From: Tannerellaceae bacterium
GTDB taxonomy: Bacteria > Bacteroidota > Bacteroidia > Bacteroidales > Tannerellaceae
Direction: 5' to 3'
Assembly (NCBI GenBank): GCA_021203545.1
Contig: JAJQAZ010000026.1
Span: 1 to 48,222, forward strand
Length of the DNA: 48,222 nt
The notes beneath the pieces are model-generated. The model did no database searches. It was not told where the DNA came from and saw nothing but the letters and a program-made list of their open reading frames with translations. This document shows, piece by piece, positions 24,877 through 33,760 of the stretch (its first letter is position 1; every line of letters starts with the position of its first letter). A program made the position numbers and the translations under genes.

Positions 24877-27465
24877 ATGTCAACATGTAAATTATGGATT
24901 GTTACCATGTTACTCGTAACGTGCAACATGGTCTTTGCCCAAACCATAGAGGTGACGGGTAAAGTAACCGCGGGAAAAACCAATGAAGAGGTAATTGGAG
25001 TTGTTGTATTGGATAAGAATAATCCCAACAATGGAACGATTACTGATCTGGACGGACGTTTCAATCTTCGTGTGGATAGAAACGCAATATTAACCGTATC
25101 GTCCGTAGGATATCGTACAACAGATGTACAGGTAAACGGACAATCTTTTTTGAATATTCATCTGGAAGAAGAAGTTTTTGACCTGGAAACTGTAGTCGTG
25201 GTAGGGGTTGCTATGAAAAAAAGCGACCTGACCGGTGCCGTAGGGAATATTTCCAATGAAAAGTTGAAACAAACGCCGGCTATTGGTGTCAATGAAGCGT
25301 TACAGGGAAGGGTTGCCGGTGTGTACATTAGCCGTGACCCGAAGCCGGGAGGGAATGATACTTCTATCAAGATTCGTGGAAATAATTCTATCTCTTTCGG
25401 AAACAATCCGATTTATGTAGTGGACGGGATTATTATGGACGGAGGGTTTAACCTGTTGAACAATGAAGATATTGCTTCTATTGAAATTCTAAAGGATGCT
25501 TCGGCGACTTCACTGTATGGATCACGTGGTGCGAATGGGGTAGTCGTGATTACCACCAAACGCGGCCAGCAGGGAGGAACTATCACTTACGATGGTTGGG
25601 TAGGTTTTACCTCTTTTGGAAAGAAAATGGATCTGATGGGTTCGCAGGGTATTTATGACCTGCGTGTGGATGCAATGGCAAACTATTACATACACCGCCA
25701 GCAGTTTGAACAGGACGGCCAGATCAATTATCCGTTGAGCCGGCAGGAGTATATCCGTCAGATTACATCGACCTCCAGTAATGCTGCTTTTGCAGACTAT
25801 GAACATGAAGCCTACCGGGATGGAAAATCATATGACTGGCTGGACGAAGTAACCCGGAAAGGATTCCAGCAAAACCATGCCGTTAGTTTTTCGGATGCGG
25901 ATGAGAAAGGGAACTACTATCTGAGTTTCGGATATTCCCAACAGGACGGGTTAATTAAAAACTCCGATTATGAGCGTTTTACCGGAAAGGCAAATCTGGA
26001 AAGAGCTCTGAAACCCTGGTTTAGGGTAGGAACTGCTACTACCTATGTGCGCAGTACGGCAGGGCTGACGGAAGGAAATGTGTTTTGGAACGCTCTGACG
26101 GCAAGTCCGTTTTATGAACCCAATACGGAAGATATTTATATGAAATGGGGCGAAACGGTGCAGACAGGAACGCATAATCCGGTGAATAGTCTTACTATTG
26201 ACGGGAAACGTACGCAGAACCGTCTGACTTCGGCCAATTATTTCAATATAAATCCTATAGAGGGATTGAATATCCGTAATAGTATTTCTATTGATATGAT
26301 GGATCAGCAGGAGTATTGGTATATTCCTATGGAAATAGGGCAATCCGTTCAGAATTCGTACGACGGGGATGCTTCTCACCGGAAAGACCATTGGTTTAAC
26401 TGGCAATGGGATGCTTCTGTTTCGTACGATAAAACCTTTGCAGGTAAACATAAATTGTTTGCTATGTTTGCGTCTAATCTTTCTAAAAATAAGTGGGAAT
26501 ATAACCAGGTAAATGCCCGTGGGTTTGCTTCAGACGATTTCTCTTATTATTACCTGCAGGGAGCAGCTGCTAAAGAAAAATTTAATCTTGCTTCGGACTT
26601 TAACAATCGTAGCATTATAGCCTTTGTACAACGGGTGAACTATACATACAGCAATAAATATTTCGCGACTTTTACTATGCGTCAGGAAGGTTCATCCAAA
26701 TTTTCTCCGGAGAACAGGTGGGGATATTTTCCTTCGGCATCTCTGGCATGGGATGCGGCTGCCGAAGAGTTTATTTACAATCTTGACTTTTTCGACCAGT
26801 TGAAAGCCCGTCTGGGATATGGTATTGTAGGAAATGAGAATATTCCTCTCTATTCGATCTATTCATTGTACCGTCCGTCTATTACCAATAATAATGTAGT
26901 GTATAAATCAGACGGGCGGCTGGGTAATCCTGATTTAAGATGGGAGAAACAGAAGCAGTTGAATGTTGGGGTGGATGTTGCTGTTCTGAACAGTCGCTTA
27001 TCGTTGACGGCGGATTATTATTACATTAAAAATACAGACTTATTGATGCAACGTTCCCTGTCGCCCATTTCCGGTTACGGTAATATGATTGATAACGTAG
27101 GAGAACTTGAAAACAAAGGTTTTGAACTGACAGTGAACGGGCGGATTATTGATTCGAAAGATTTCAAATGGAATGTAGCGGGAAATATCTCGTTCAATAA
27201 GAATAAAATCACGAAACTATATGGAGATGTAGATGCGGTCTGGAACAAAGGAGGCTGGACGGGTGTCGAGATTCAGCGGGAAGGCAACCTGTTTGTGGGA
27301 GAATCCCTGAATTCGATTTATGTATATAAATTCGACCGGATTGTACAGGAAGAAGATATGGCGTATGTTGCTACGCTGGATCTGGGAGACCGGATTGTGC
27401 AACCAGGTGATATCCTGCCGTTGGATGTGAATGGAGATAAATTATTGATGATAACGACCGGGTAG
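24877..27465 (+). CDS. SusC/RagA outer-membrane transporter of the galactoside locus, N-terminal 85%
   Basis: This TonB-dependent importer probably takes up alpha-galactosides. The signal peptide MSTCKLWIVTMLLVTCNMVFAQ is followed by a carboxypeptidase-like domain (VTGKVTAGKTNEEVIGVVVLDKN), the plug (GVNEALQGRVAGVYISRDPKPGG, IYVVDGII, NNEDIASIEILKDASATSLYGSRGANGVVVITTKRG) and most of the barrel. It has no STN domain, unlike the first SusC. The frame ends early in DVNGDKLLMITTG. The family sequence (DVNGDKIIDDNDRVVAGTTDPKFYGG) is in the next frame. One A missing in the AAA at 27439-27441 explains the break. The joined protein would be about 1022 residues. Confidence 0.9.
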   Translation: MSTCKLWIVTMLLVTCNMVFAQTIEVTGKVTAGKTNEEVIGVVVLDKNNPNNGTITDLDGRFNLRVDRNAILTVSSVGYRTTDVQVNGQSFLNIHLEEEVFDLETVVVVGVAMKKSDLTGAVGNISNEKLKQTPAIGVNEALQGRVAGVYISRDPKPGGNDTSIKIRGNNSISFGNNPIYVVDGIIMDGGFNLLNNEDIASIEILKDASATSLYGSRGANGVVVITTKRGQQGGTITYDGWVGFTSFGKKMDLMGSQGIYDLRVDAMANYYIHRQQFEQDGQINYPLSRQEYIRQITSTSSNAAFADYEHEAYRDGKSYDWLDEVTRKGFQQNHAVSFSDADEKGNYYLSFGYSQQDGLIKNSDYERFTGKANLERALKPWFRVGTATTYVRSTAGLTEGNVFWNALTASPFYEPNTEDIYMKWGETVQTGTHNPVNSLTIDGKRTQNRLTSANYFNINPIEGLNIRNSISIDMMDQQEYWYIPMEIGQSVQNSYDGDASHRKDHWFNWQWDASVSYDKTFAGKHKLFAMFASNLSKNKWEYNQVNARGFASDDFSYYYLQGAAAKEKFNLASDFNNRSIIAFVQRVNYTYSNKYFATFTMRQEGSSKFSPENRWGYFPSASLAWDAAAEEFIYNLDFFDQLKARLGYGIVGNENIPLYSIYSLYRPSITNNNVVYKSDGRLGNPDLRWEKQKQLNVGVDVAVLNSRLSLTADYYYIKNTDLLMQRSLSPISGYGNMIDNVGELENKGFELTVNGRIIDSKDFKWNVAGNISFNKNKITKLYGDVDAVWNKGGWTGVEIQREGNLFVGESLNSIYVYKFDRIVQEEDMAYVATLDLGDRIVQPGDILPLDVNGDKLLMITTG

Positions 27466-27581
27466 TAGCTGGTACTACTGATCCGAAATTCTACGGAGGC
27501 TTCTCCACAGATTTTAGCTATAAAAACTGGGGTATCAATGCTGTATTTAATTATTCTTATGGAGGCAAGAAGTTAAGCGGA

Positions 27582-27944
27582 TTGTATGAAAGCCTGATGT
27601 CAGGAAACGGACTAACCGCCACTCATACGGATATGGCCGGCCGGTGGACACCGGAAAACAAAAGTTCCACAATACCCCGTGCTTTCTATGCCGGAGGACG
27701 TTACTCGTATGGTGATGTGGATTTAGGAGTGCAAAACTCATCTTTCCTGCGTATGGCTGTCCTTTCCGTCTATTATGATTTTCCCGCGTCGTGGATGAAG
27801 GCAGCACGCCTGAAGAATGCGCGTATTTATTTTACCGGAAATAATTTATTAACGGTAACCAGCTACAAAGGGTATGATCCTGAAGGGGGAGACTCCTATC
27901 CTGCTTCTAAAATGTATGTTTTAGGATTACGTTTCAGTTTCTGA
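27582..27944 (+). CDS. SusC/RagA transporter, C-terminal barrel fragment
   Basis: This is the tail of the frameshifted SusC gene. The frame is open from 27441, reading IIDDNDRVVAGTTDPKFYGGFSTDFSYKNWGINAVFNYSYGGKKL; the first ATG is at 27582. It ends with the typical SusC closing strands ARIYFTGNNLLTVTSYKGYDPE and MYVLGLRFSF. It cannot form a transporter by itself. Confidence 0.85.
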   Translation: MYESLMSGNGLTATHTDMAGRWTPENKSSTIPRAFYAGGRYSYGDVDLGVQNSSFLRMAVLSVYYDFPASWMKAARLKNARIYFTGNNLLTVTSYKGYDPEGGDSYPASKMYVLGLRFSF

Positions 27945-27971
27945 TTTATTTACTTAATTAAGTTATCCATT

Positions 27972-29531
27972 ATGAAAAATAAAACAATCATACAGTATGC
28001 CGGAGTTCTATTGCTCCTTTCGGCTTTAACAGTTTCCTGCTCTGACTTTTTTGATAATGATCCCAAAACGGCATTAACCAAAGAGCAGACCTATGCGGAA
28101 CTTGATAACATTGAACCTTTGATTGCCGGGCTTTATGGAAGTTGGCGCGATTTGCGGAAGGATCGTGAAGGACTTGTGTTCCAGTTTGGAACAGATGAAG
28201 CACAACAGGGTGCTTACCAGATAAGAACGGAGGATGACCAGGGTGGTTTGGATAAATACAACTCGTTCCTGTCTCCGTCCAATAATGCATTGACACAACA
28301 ATGGGATAAAAGGTGGAAACTGGTTACAGAATCTGCCGGAGTTGTGAATGCCCTGGAAATAAATGATCAGGATCCCGGGCGTAAAAATGGTTTGTTGGGG
28401 CAGGCCTGTTTTATTCGCGCGGCTCTGAATTTTGAACTGGTTCAGTATTGGGGTGAAATTCCGGTGATTGATGATGCTATTATTGCCGAATATGGTTTAG
28501 GCAGGCAGCCCTTGGAAATTGTGTATGGTCTGATTATTTCTGATCTGGAACGGGCGGAAGAGTTTCTTCCTGAAACACAGGAGGATCCCTCCAAAGTAAG
28601 AAAAGGAGTAGCACAGGCATTGTTGGGAAAAGTGTATTTATCAGCACATACCGAATCAGGTATACGGGATTATGCGAAGGCGGCAGGTTATTTTGAAAAA
28701 GTAATTAACAGTCCTTATTATGAACTGGTTTCTGATTATGCGCAGTTGTTTGATGCCTATACTTCCAATACAAGTGAATCCATTTATGAATTCCAGTTCA
28801 ATAATGTCTCGCCGGACCATAACCAGATCCAGTGGCAGACCGGTTCGCGTTTGTTGGCAGACGTGGAGAACGGGTATTGTTACTTCGGGGGGTATGATCT
28901 GATCCTGCCTACTGCTTACTGTCACCAGAGTATAGAGGAAGGCGGTATTTGGGAAGAGGGAGACCTGCGACGGGCAGAAAGTATCCGGTACGATTTTACA
29001 TATGGCGATTACATACCCGAGTTAAATGAATCGTGGGGCGGTGACGAGTTAGATCCCCATATTAAGAAATATGAGGATATTCGGAATGATAAAGTGAATT
29101 CTTTTTATTATTGTGGGAAAAATGCCCACTATCTTCGTCTGGCGGATATCTATCTGTGTTATGCCGAGTGCCTAAATGAAACCGGAAATACCGTCGGTGC
29201 GGTAAATATCGTAAACGATCATATACGAAACCGTGCCTGGGGAGGGAACCTGCCTGCCGATAAAAAATGGAATACGGTCATGTCGCAGGATGACTTCCGC
29301 AAAAACATTCTGGATGAACGGATGCGTGAACTGGCTTTCGAGGGTTGGCGGCGTATGGACCTGATCCGCACCGGCAATTTTGTTTCCTACGTGAAAGCAA
29401 AAAACAAATGGGCTAAAGAAAGCAATACCATTCAGGATTTTCATGTTCGTTACCCGATCCCATTGAATGAAATCAAACAAAATGAAGATATTGATGAAAC
29501 CGATCAGAATCCGGGATATAAACTCAATTGA
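27972..29531 (+). CDS. SusD/RagB surface glycan-binding lipoprotein of the galactoside locus
   Basis: This is the partner of the SusC just upstream (27-bp gap). The lipobox TVSC near residue 23 precedes SDFFDNDPKTALTKEQTYAELDNIEPLIAGLYGSWRDLRKDREG, the SusD-like_3 start. Tetratrico-like helices bear the conserved GLLGQACFIRAALNFELVQYWGEIPVI and RKGVAQALLGKVYLSA. The C-terminal RagB/SusD domain includes YLRLADIYLCYAECLNETG, ILDERMRELAFEGWRRMDLIRTG and RYPIPLNEIKQNEDIDQNPG-like DETDQNPGYKLN. All 519 residues are intact, unlike its SusC partner and the first SusD. It would bind oligosaccharide at the cell surface. Confidence 0.93.
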   Translation: MKNKTIIQYAGVLLLLSALTVSCSDFFDNDPKTALTKEQTYAELDNIEPLIAGLYGSWRDLRKDREGLVFQFGTDEAQQGAYQIRTEDDQGGLDKYNSFLSPSNNALTQQWDKRWKLVTESAGVVNALEINDQDPGRKNGLLGQACFIRAALNFELVQYWGEIPVIDDAIIAEYGLGRQPLEIVYGLIISDLERAEEFLPETQEDPSKVRKGVAQALLGKVYLSAHTESGIRDYAKAAGYFEKVINSPYYELVSDYAQLFDAYTSNTSESIYEFQFNNVSPDHNQIQWQTGSRLLADVENGYCYFGGYDLILPTAYCHQSIEEGGIWEEGDLRRAESIRYDFTYGDYIPELNESWGGDELDPHIKKYEDIRNDKVNSFYYCGKNAHYLRLADIYLCYAECLNETGNTVGAVNIVNDHIRNRAWGGNLPADKKWNTVMSQDDFRKNILDERMRELAFEGWRRMDLIRTGNFVSYVKAKNKWAKESNTIQDFHVRYPIPLNEIKQNEDIDETDQNPGYKLN

Positions 29532-29603
29532 TGGAGTGTTATCCATCCCTCTTGAGTAACTCTCTATACATCTTATTCAGGTCGTAGGCCTATCCTATCT
29601 TAG

Positions 29604-29789
29604 ACCCCAGCAACGCTGGGGTTCAGGTGATAAAGAAAATATTTCGCTCCGGAGGAGCAGCATAGGATAAAAAGAACCTGAGGATAACTCTACTATTTAG
29701 TTTATACATTACTATGCTGGGCTTCCAGCCCGAAACATAGGCCCTCTTATCCACCCTGGGGGCTAAGATATATTACCCTCTACGAGGGT
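29604..29789. repeat. Cluster of short triloop hairpins between susD and galM
   Basis: The 312-bp gap between susD and galM contains ACCCCAGC-AAC-GCTGGGGT (29604-29622), GCTCC-GGA-GGAGC (29646-29658), GGGCT-TCC-AGCCC (29719-29731) and ACCCTC-TAC-GAGGGT (29775-29789). All four have perfect arms and 3-nt loops. A weak 6-bp hairpin sits at the susD stop (29530-29547). No reading frame of interest is present. It looks like decayed REP-type repeats, possibly used as mRNA stabilisers or partial terminators within the operon. Confidence 0.7.
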
Positions 29790-29843
29790 GAAAAGATGTG
29801 TGTAGAGAATAGTTCAATAGGAGAAAATAACAACGTATAAATT

Positions 29844-30920
29844 ATGCATACTATTGATATTTCGTTTGGTCTGGATGGGTCTGATAATACAGGGGTGTTG
29901 ATCACATTGGTAAACCGGAATGGCTATAAGGCTTCTTTTACCAATTATGGTGCCCGGTGGGTGGGAATGGAAACGCCTGACAGGAACGGGCAGTTTGAGG
30001 ATGTATTATTAGGGTTTGATACCCTCGCCGGCTATATACAGGCCGGCGAGCAGTATCATGGTGCTATAGTGGGGCGTGTATGCGGCCGTATAGCTAATGC
30101 TGCCTTTACGCTGAATGGAAAGAGTTACTCTTTGTCTTCCAATGATGTATATGGCTATCCGGTAAGAAACCATTTGCATGGCGGAAAGCAAGGATTCCAT
30201 AACAGTTATTGGGAATATGCCTGTTTAACAACTGAATCCGGTGAAGAAGCTGTTTGCTTTTCTTTGTTTTCTCCTGACGGTGAGGAGGGATATCCCGGAA
30301 ATGTGCATGTAAAAGTAACCTATACTTTACATGAAGATAATTCTGTTTCGTTGCAGTGTGACGGGCGAACCGATCATACCACCTTACTTAATCTGACGAA
30401 TCATGCCTTCTTTAATCTGAATCCGGTTAAAACTTCTGATACTCTTAGGAATCATACACTCCAATTGAATGCAAACCATTTAATAGAATGTGACGACCAG
30501 TTAATACCCACCGGAAACCTTATACCCGTAAAAGACCATTTTGCCGGTTTTATGACTCCCCGGCGTATTGCGGATTCTCTCAAAAATGGAGATGCACAGG
30601 TCCGGAAAAATAAAGGTTATTCACTTGCTTATGCCTTAGAAATGGATAGGAATGCTCCGGCAGCTACTTTATACGATGAAGAGTCGGGTAGGGGGATTCG
30701 CATTTTTACCAATCAACCTTCTGTCCAGATATACAATGGCTATTTCATGGATAGGAAAGATAGAGGGAAAAATAATATCGCTTATGAATCCGGATGTGGC
30801 CTGGCCATAGAACCGCAGGGTTTCCCCGATGCTATCCACCACCCCGGATTTCCACAGGTTATTATTTCTCCCTCTATTCCTTATTACTATTATACCCGTT
30901 ATTGTTTCTTCGTCTGTTGA
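29844..30920 (+). CDS. galM: Aldose 1-epimerase (galactose mutarotase)
   Basis: This enzyme interconverts beta- and alpha-galactose (or glucose), the first step of the Leloir pathway. The family features are NYGARWVGMETPDRNGQFEDVLLGFD, the first catalytic histidine region RNHLHGGKQGFHNSYW, the second in LLNLTNHAFFNL, and the C-terminal glutamate in CGLAIEPQGFPDAIHHPGFP. The N-terminus has no signal peptide, so it is cytoplasmic. The length of 358 residues is normal. The ending (PYYYYTRYCFFVC) is slightly unusual but aligns with the usual Y.x.T.Y.F tail. It closes the galactoside locus, convergent with the transglutaminase gene, with only 9 bp between them. Confidence 0.93.
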   Translation: MHTIDISFGLDGSDNTGVLITLVNRNGYKASFTNYGARWVGMETPDRNGQFEDVLLGFDTLAGYIQAGEQYHGAIVGRVCGRIANAAFTLNGKSYSLSSNDVYGYPVRNHLHGGKQGFHNSYWEYACLTTESGEEAVCFSLFSPDGEEGYPGNVHVKVTYTLHEDNSVSLQCDGRTDHTTLLNLTNHAFFNLNPVKTSDTLRNHTLQLNANHLIECDDQLIPTGNLIPVKDHFAGFMTPRRIADSLKNGDAQVRKNKGYSLAYALEMDRNAPAATLYDEESGRGIRIFTNQPSVQIYNGYFMDRKDRGKNNIAYESGCGLAIEPQGFPDAIHHPGFPQVIISPSIPYYYYTRYCFFVC

Positions 30921-30929
30921 TAAAAAATA

Positions 30930-32980
30930 TTACAGTTTATGTATTACTTTCATCATCTGTTCCCCTAAGCCGATTGTATAGCCCTGGGATACGAATACGA
31001 TCCGTCCGAAAGTATCAGCTATCACAAAGATGGGTAAGTTGTTTGTGTTCGAAAGGTTCATTCCTGAAGCGATCATATTTGTAATGCTTTGATCCACATC
31101 GATACCGTAAGTAATGGTATTGGGTAGTTGACCAAACTCATTTTTATCGAAATTATTCAGGTTCTGTTCATCTTTAAACAGCAGGATCATACTTCTGCCA
31201 CAATCTTCAAAATCAGTTTTGAAAGCGGCAATGTCACGCATGGCGTGGTTGGTAGGCTCCTGGCGTGCTCCTAAAATACCAACGATAAAGTAACCGCGTC
31301 CGGTTGTAGCCAGAATACTTGTTTCTGTTTTATTTTCTGCCAATATAAACCGGGCTTCTGCATCCAGATTACCAATCACCTGAATATCGTCTTCTGCCTC
31401 GCGCATTACCAGATCAATTTTTGTAGTCTTATCCGGTTCAATACGGAAAAAAGTAATGTTGTTCAGAACTCCGCCGTTGGCCAGACGGGTACCGGTTACT
31501 AACATATAATCTCCTTCGTCCAGTGTGAACGGTTGTTTCAGGATACCACTCCATGTATTTCCTAATCCCATATCCACATGCGTTGCCGCACGGAAGTTGA
31601 GGGTTTGTAGTTTTCCGTCGGGCAGTACTTTCGAGATCGTGAAATGGCTGTAATATTTAGGATCCGGCAGTGTTTTAATCGGTTCATAGGCGGCTACCAC
31701 TTTTCCCTGTCTGTTTCCTGTTTGTTCTTCTGCTTCGAAGTCCACATCTACCCACTGGTTGTTGAAGTTATATTGTACTTTTTGTGTAACCGGCTCGATC
31801 CGTGCAGGGATTCCAAAGCTACGGGCAATAGCAACAAAGAAGATATTCCGTGAGTGGCTATCGGCTACCCGTGCGGTCCATACACCTTTAGGCATAATGG
31901 GAATGCGTTGAGGATTCAGTTCATTCTTAATTTCAATATTTTCTTTTACCCATTCCACCAGTGTTTGCGGATTCTCAACAGCATTTTGTATGAAGGATTT
32001 ATCAGCCTCTTCCTGAAAATATTTTTTGTAAGGAGTCAGTAACTCGTTACTAACCCGTGGGTTCAGGATATAATAGGTATACAATCCGGGATTGTTATAA
32101 ATAGATGAATACAGATGGTCGCCCAGTGTAACTTTTGCATTGTCTGTGTCACGCAGGTCTTTTGCTGAGATTACTTCCAGTAAACGAAGGGACTCTTCTT
32201 TTTTATCCTGGGGCACAGTAAGTAAAAAGTTTTCGATGCTTTGGTAATTACCACGGCTACCAATCATGATATTTTTTATTTTCTCCGCATCCAGTCCGGT
32301 TTTCTCTGCCAGGGCTATTGCTTTTTCTTCTGTGTAGAAAGTGGCTACATAATTACTGCGGATATCGTTTTCCTCCTGCAGGCGTTGGACATTTGCCGCA
32401 ACCTCTTCTTCTGTTACCGATACAGGGATTGAACCGTCGACCGGTGGGATAATATCCAGCTTCCTGTTTTTAAGCGCCTCTTTTTTATCTTTCAAAACAA
32501 TCGTTACCTGCCCGTCGGTTCCGAAAGAAACTTTTTCAAACCCTATATTCCCGTTTTGAGTAGCCCAGGCCACCATATCACCTTTTCCGGCAGATAACCG
32601 GCACTGGCCTGATTGATCTGTCACCTTTTTAGCCACGGTATACAAACTGGCGTAATTATATATTTTAAATTCAACATCAGCACCTGCTGCCGGATTGCCG
32701 TTTTCGTCCGTAACGTTAATCAGTACCTCTGCTGTAGGAGCATAATTATCTGTGACATTAATCTCGGTGTAAGCCGGGGTTACCTCCATGATTTCTTCCG
32801 GGCCGTTGTAATAGCCGAATACTTTGGTATGCATTAGCATACCCCGATAGGCCGGACCATTAAACCAACCCATATTTAAGACAGGCTCCGGTTCGCAGGC
32901 ACCTAAGAAATACCATTTGCCGTCTACCCATGCCTCTACCCATGCATGGTTATCGTCCGTATGTGCCCAGCGGGGGGGGT
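30930..32980 (-). CDS. Transglutaminase-like lipoprotein, C-terminal part (frameshifted)
   Basis: This is the downstream part of a large cell-envelope protein. It starts with WAHTDDNHAWVEAWVDGKWYFLGACEPEP, carrying the His of the transglutaminase Cys-His-Asp triad. Beta-sandwich modules follow (about ITVNDNYAPTAEVLINVTDENGNPAAGADVEFKIYNY), then a helical section and a second transglutaminase-like region (VWTARVADSHSRNIFFVAIARSFGIPARIEPVTQKVQYNFNNQWVDVDFE). The end looks thioredoxin-like (IFVIADTFGRIVFVSQGYTIGLGEQM). It is out of frame with its N-terminus because of a C8 run on this strand (32972-32979). The joined protein is about 888 residues. Substrate unknown; probably peptide or protein processing in the periplasm. 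Confidence 0.8.
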
Positions 32981-33598
32981 ATATACCTGGCGGGCAGGTA
33001 TACCAACCGACCGTAAAGCGGCTACAGTAAAAGTAGATTCTTCGCCACAACGGCCGTAGGCCGATCTGACGGAGGCCAGCGGAGAGCTGGTGCGCGAGTC
33101 TGAAGGGGTATAGGTGACTTTTTCGTGACACCAGTGATTTACTTCCAGAACAGCATCGTACAAAGAGAGATCCTTTACCCGGTCTTTTAACTCACTGAAA
33201 AACACTTTCCGGCTTTCGTCCAGATTTTCGTTATTGACCCGTACCGGCAGTACAAAATGCCTGAAGATATCATCCGGAATAGTTTTACCCCATGGCATTA
33301 ATTCTTTTGCCTGGCGGGTATACCGTACATTTTCCAGATAAAAGTCACCCTTGTAGTCCGTTACATCTCCGATAGGCATATAAGCATACAGGAACATCAG
33401 TGCATCTTTTTCCCATGCATCCATGTTTTGTTCAAATACCTGAAAAAGATTTCCGTGAGGCAGTTGGGACTTTTTTTCTTCGAAATGTTTTTCCACAGTC
33501 GTTCTGTCTGACTTGCTGGCATAAAATTGTGCTTCCTGTTTACATCCGGTAAACATCAGCAGGCTTAACAGCCCATAAATGAATTTGCTTTTGTTCAT
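32936..33598 (-). CDS. Transglutaminase-like lipoprotein, N-terminal part
   Basis: This is the start of the transglutaminase-fold protein. The lipobox MFTGC is at about residues 15-19, so the product is membrane-anchored. The domain begins near DLSLYDAVLEVNHWCHEKVTY and contains the catalytic cysteine in YGRCGEESTFTVAALRSVGIPAR (C184). After QVYTP the frame runs through C8 into PAGHIRTITMHG and stops. The expected sequence QVYTPRWAHTDDNHAWVE requires six or nine Cs. The break thus lies between the catalytic Cys and His. It faces the antiporter gene divergently. Confidence 0.82.
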   Translation of the reverse strand: MNKSKFIYGLLSLLMFTGCKQEAQFYASKSDRTTVEKHFEEKKSQLPHGNLFQVFEQNMDAWEKDALMFLYAYMPIGDVTDYKGDFYLENVRYTRQAKELMPWGKTIPDDIFRHFVLPVRVNNENLDESRKVFFSELKDRVKDLSLYDAVLEVNHWCHEKVTYTPSDSRTSSPLASVRSAYGRCGEESTFTVAALRSVGIPARQVYTPPAGHIRTITMHG

Positions 33599-33712
33599 TG
33601 CTTTGTGTTTAGTTTCTACAAAAATACAAAAACATTCTGTTTGATACGATGTTTTTATTGTTCAGGGAGAATAAATGGTACCGTATAATTTCTTCCGGAT
33701 ACACTTTTTAGT

Positions 33713-33720
33713 TAATTTTG
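33713..33720 (+). promoter_or_regulatory. -7 promoter element (TAATTTTG) for the antiporter gene
   Basis: TAATTTTG matches TAnnTTTG and lies 40 bp before the ATG at 33761. The divergent gene starts at 33598, so the 162-bp gap holds both promoters. Confidence 0.55.
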
Positions 33721-33760
33721 TAGCAAGGTATAGTAAAAAAACATCCAACTTCGAATATCT

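Noticed and set aside
32981-33131. Upstream extension of the C-terminal transglutaminase frame (MSRKSHLYPFRLAHQL..)
   Set aside because: It is an out-of-frame reading of the N-terminal fragment; family similarity starts only at the C8 tract.
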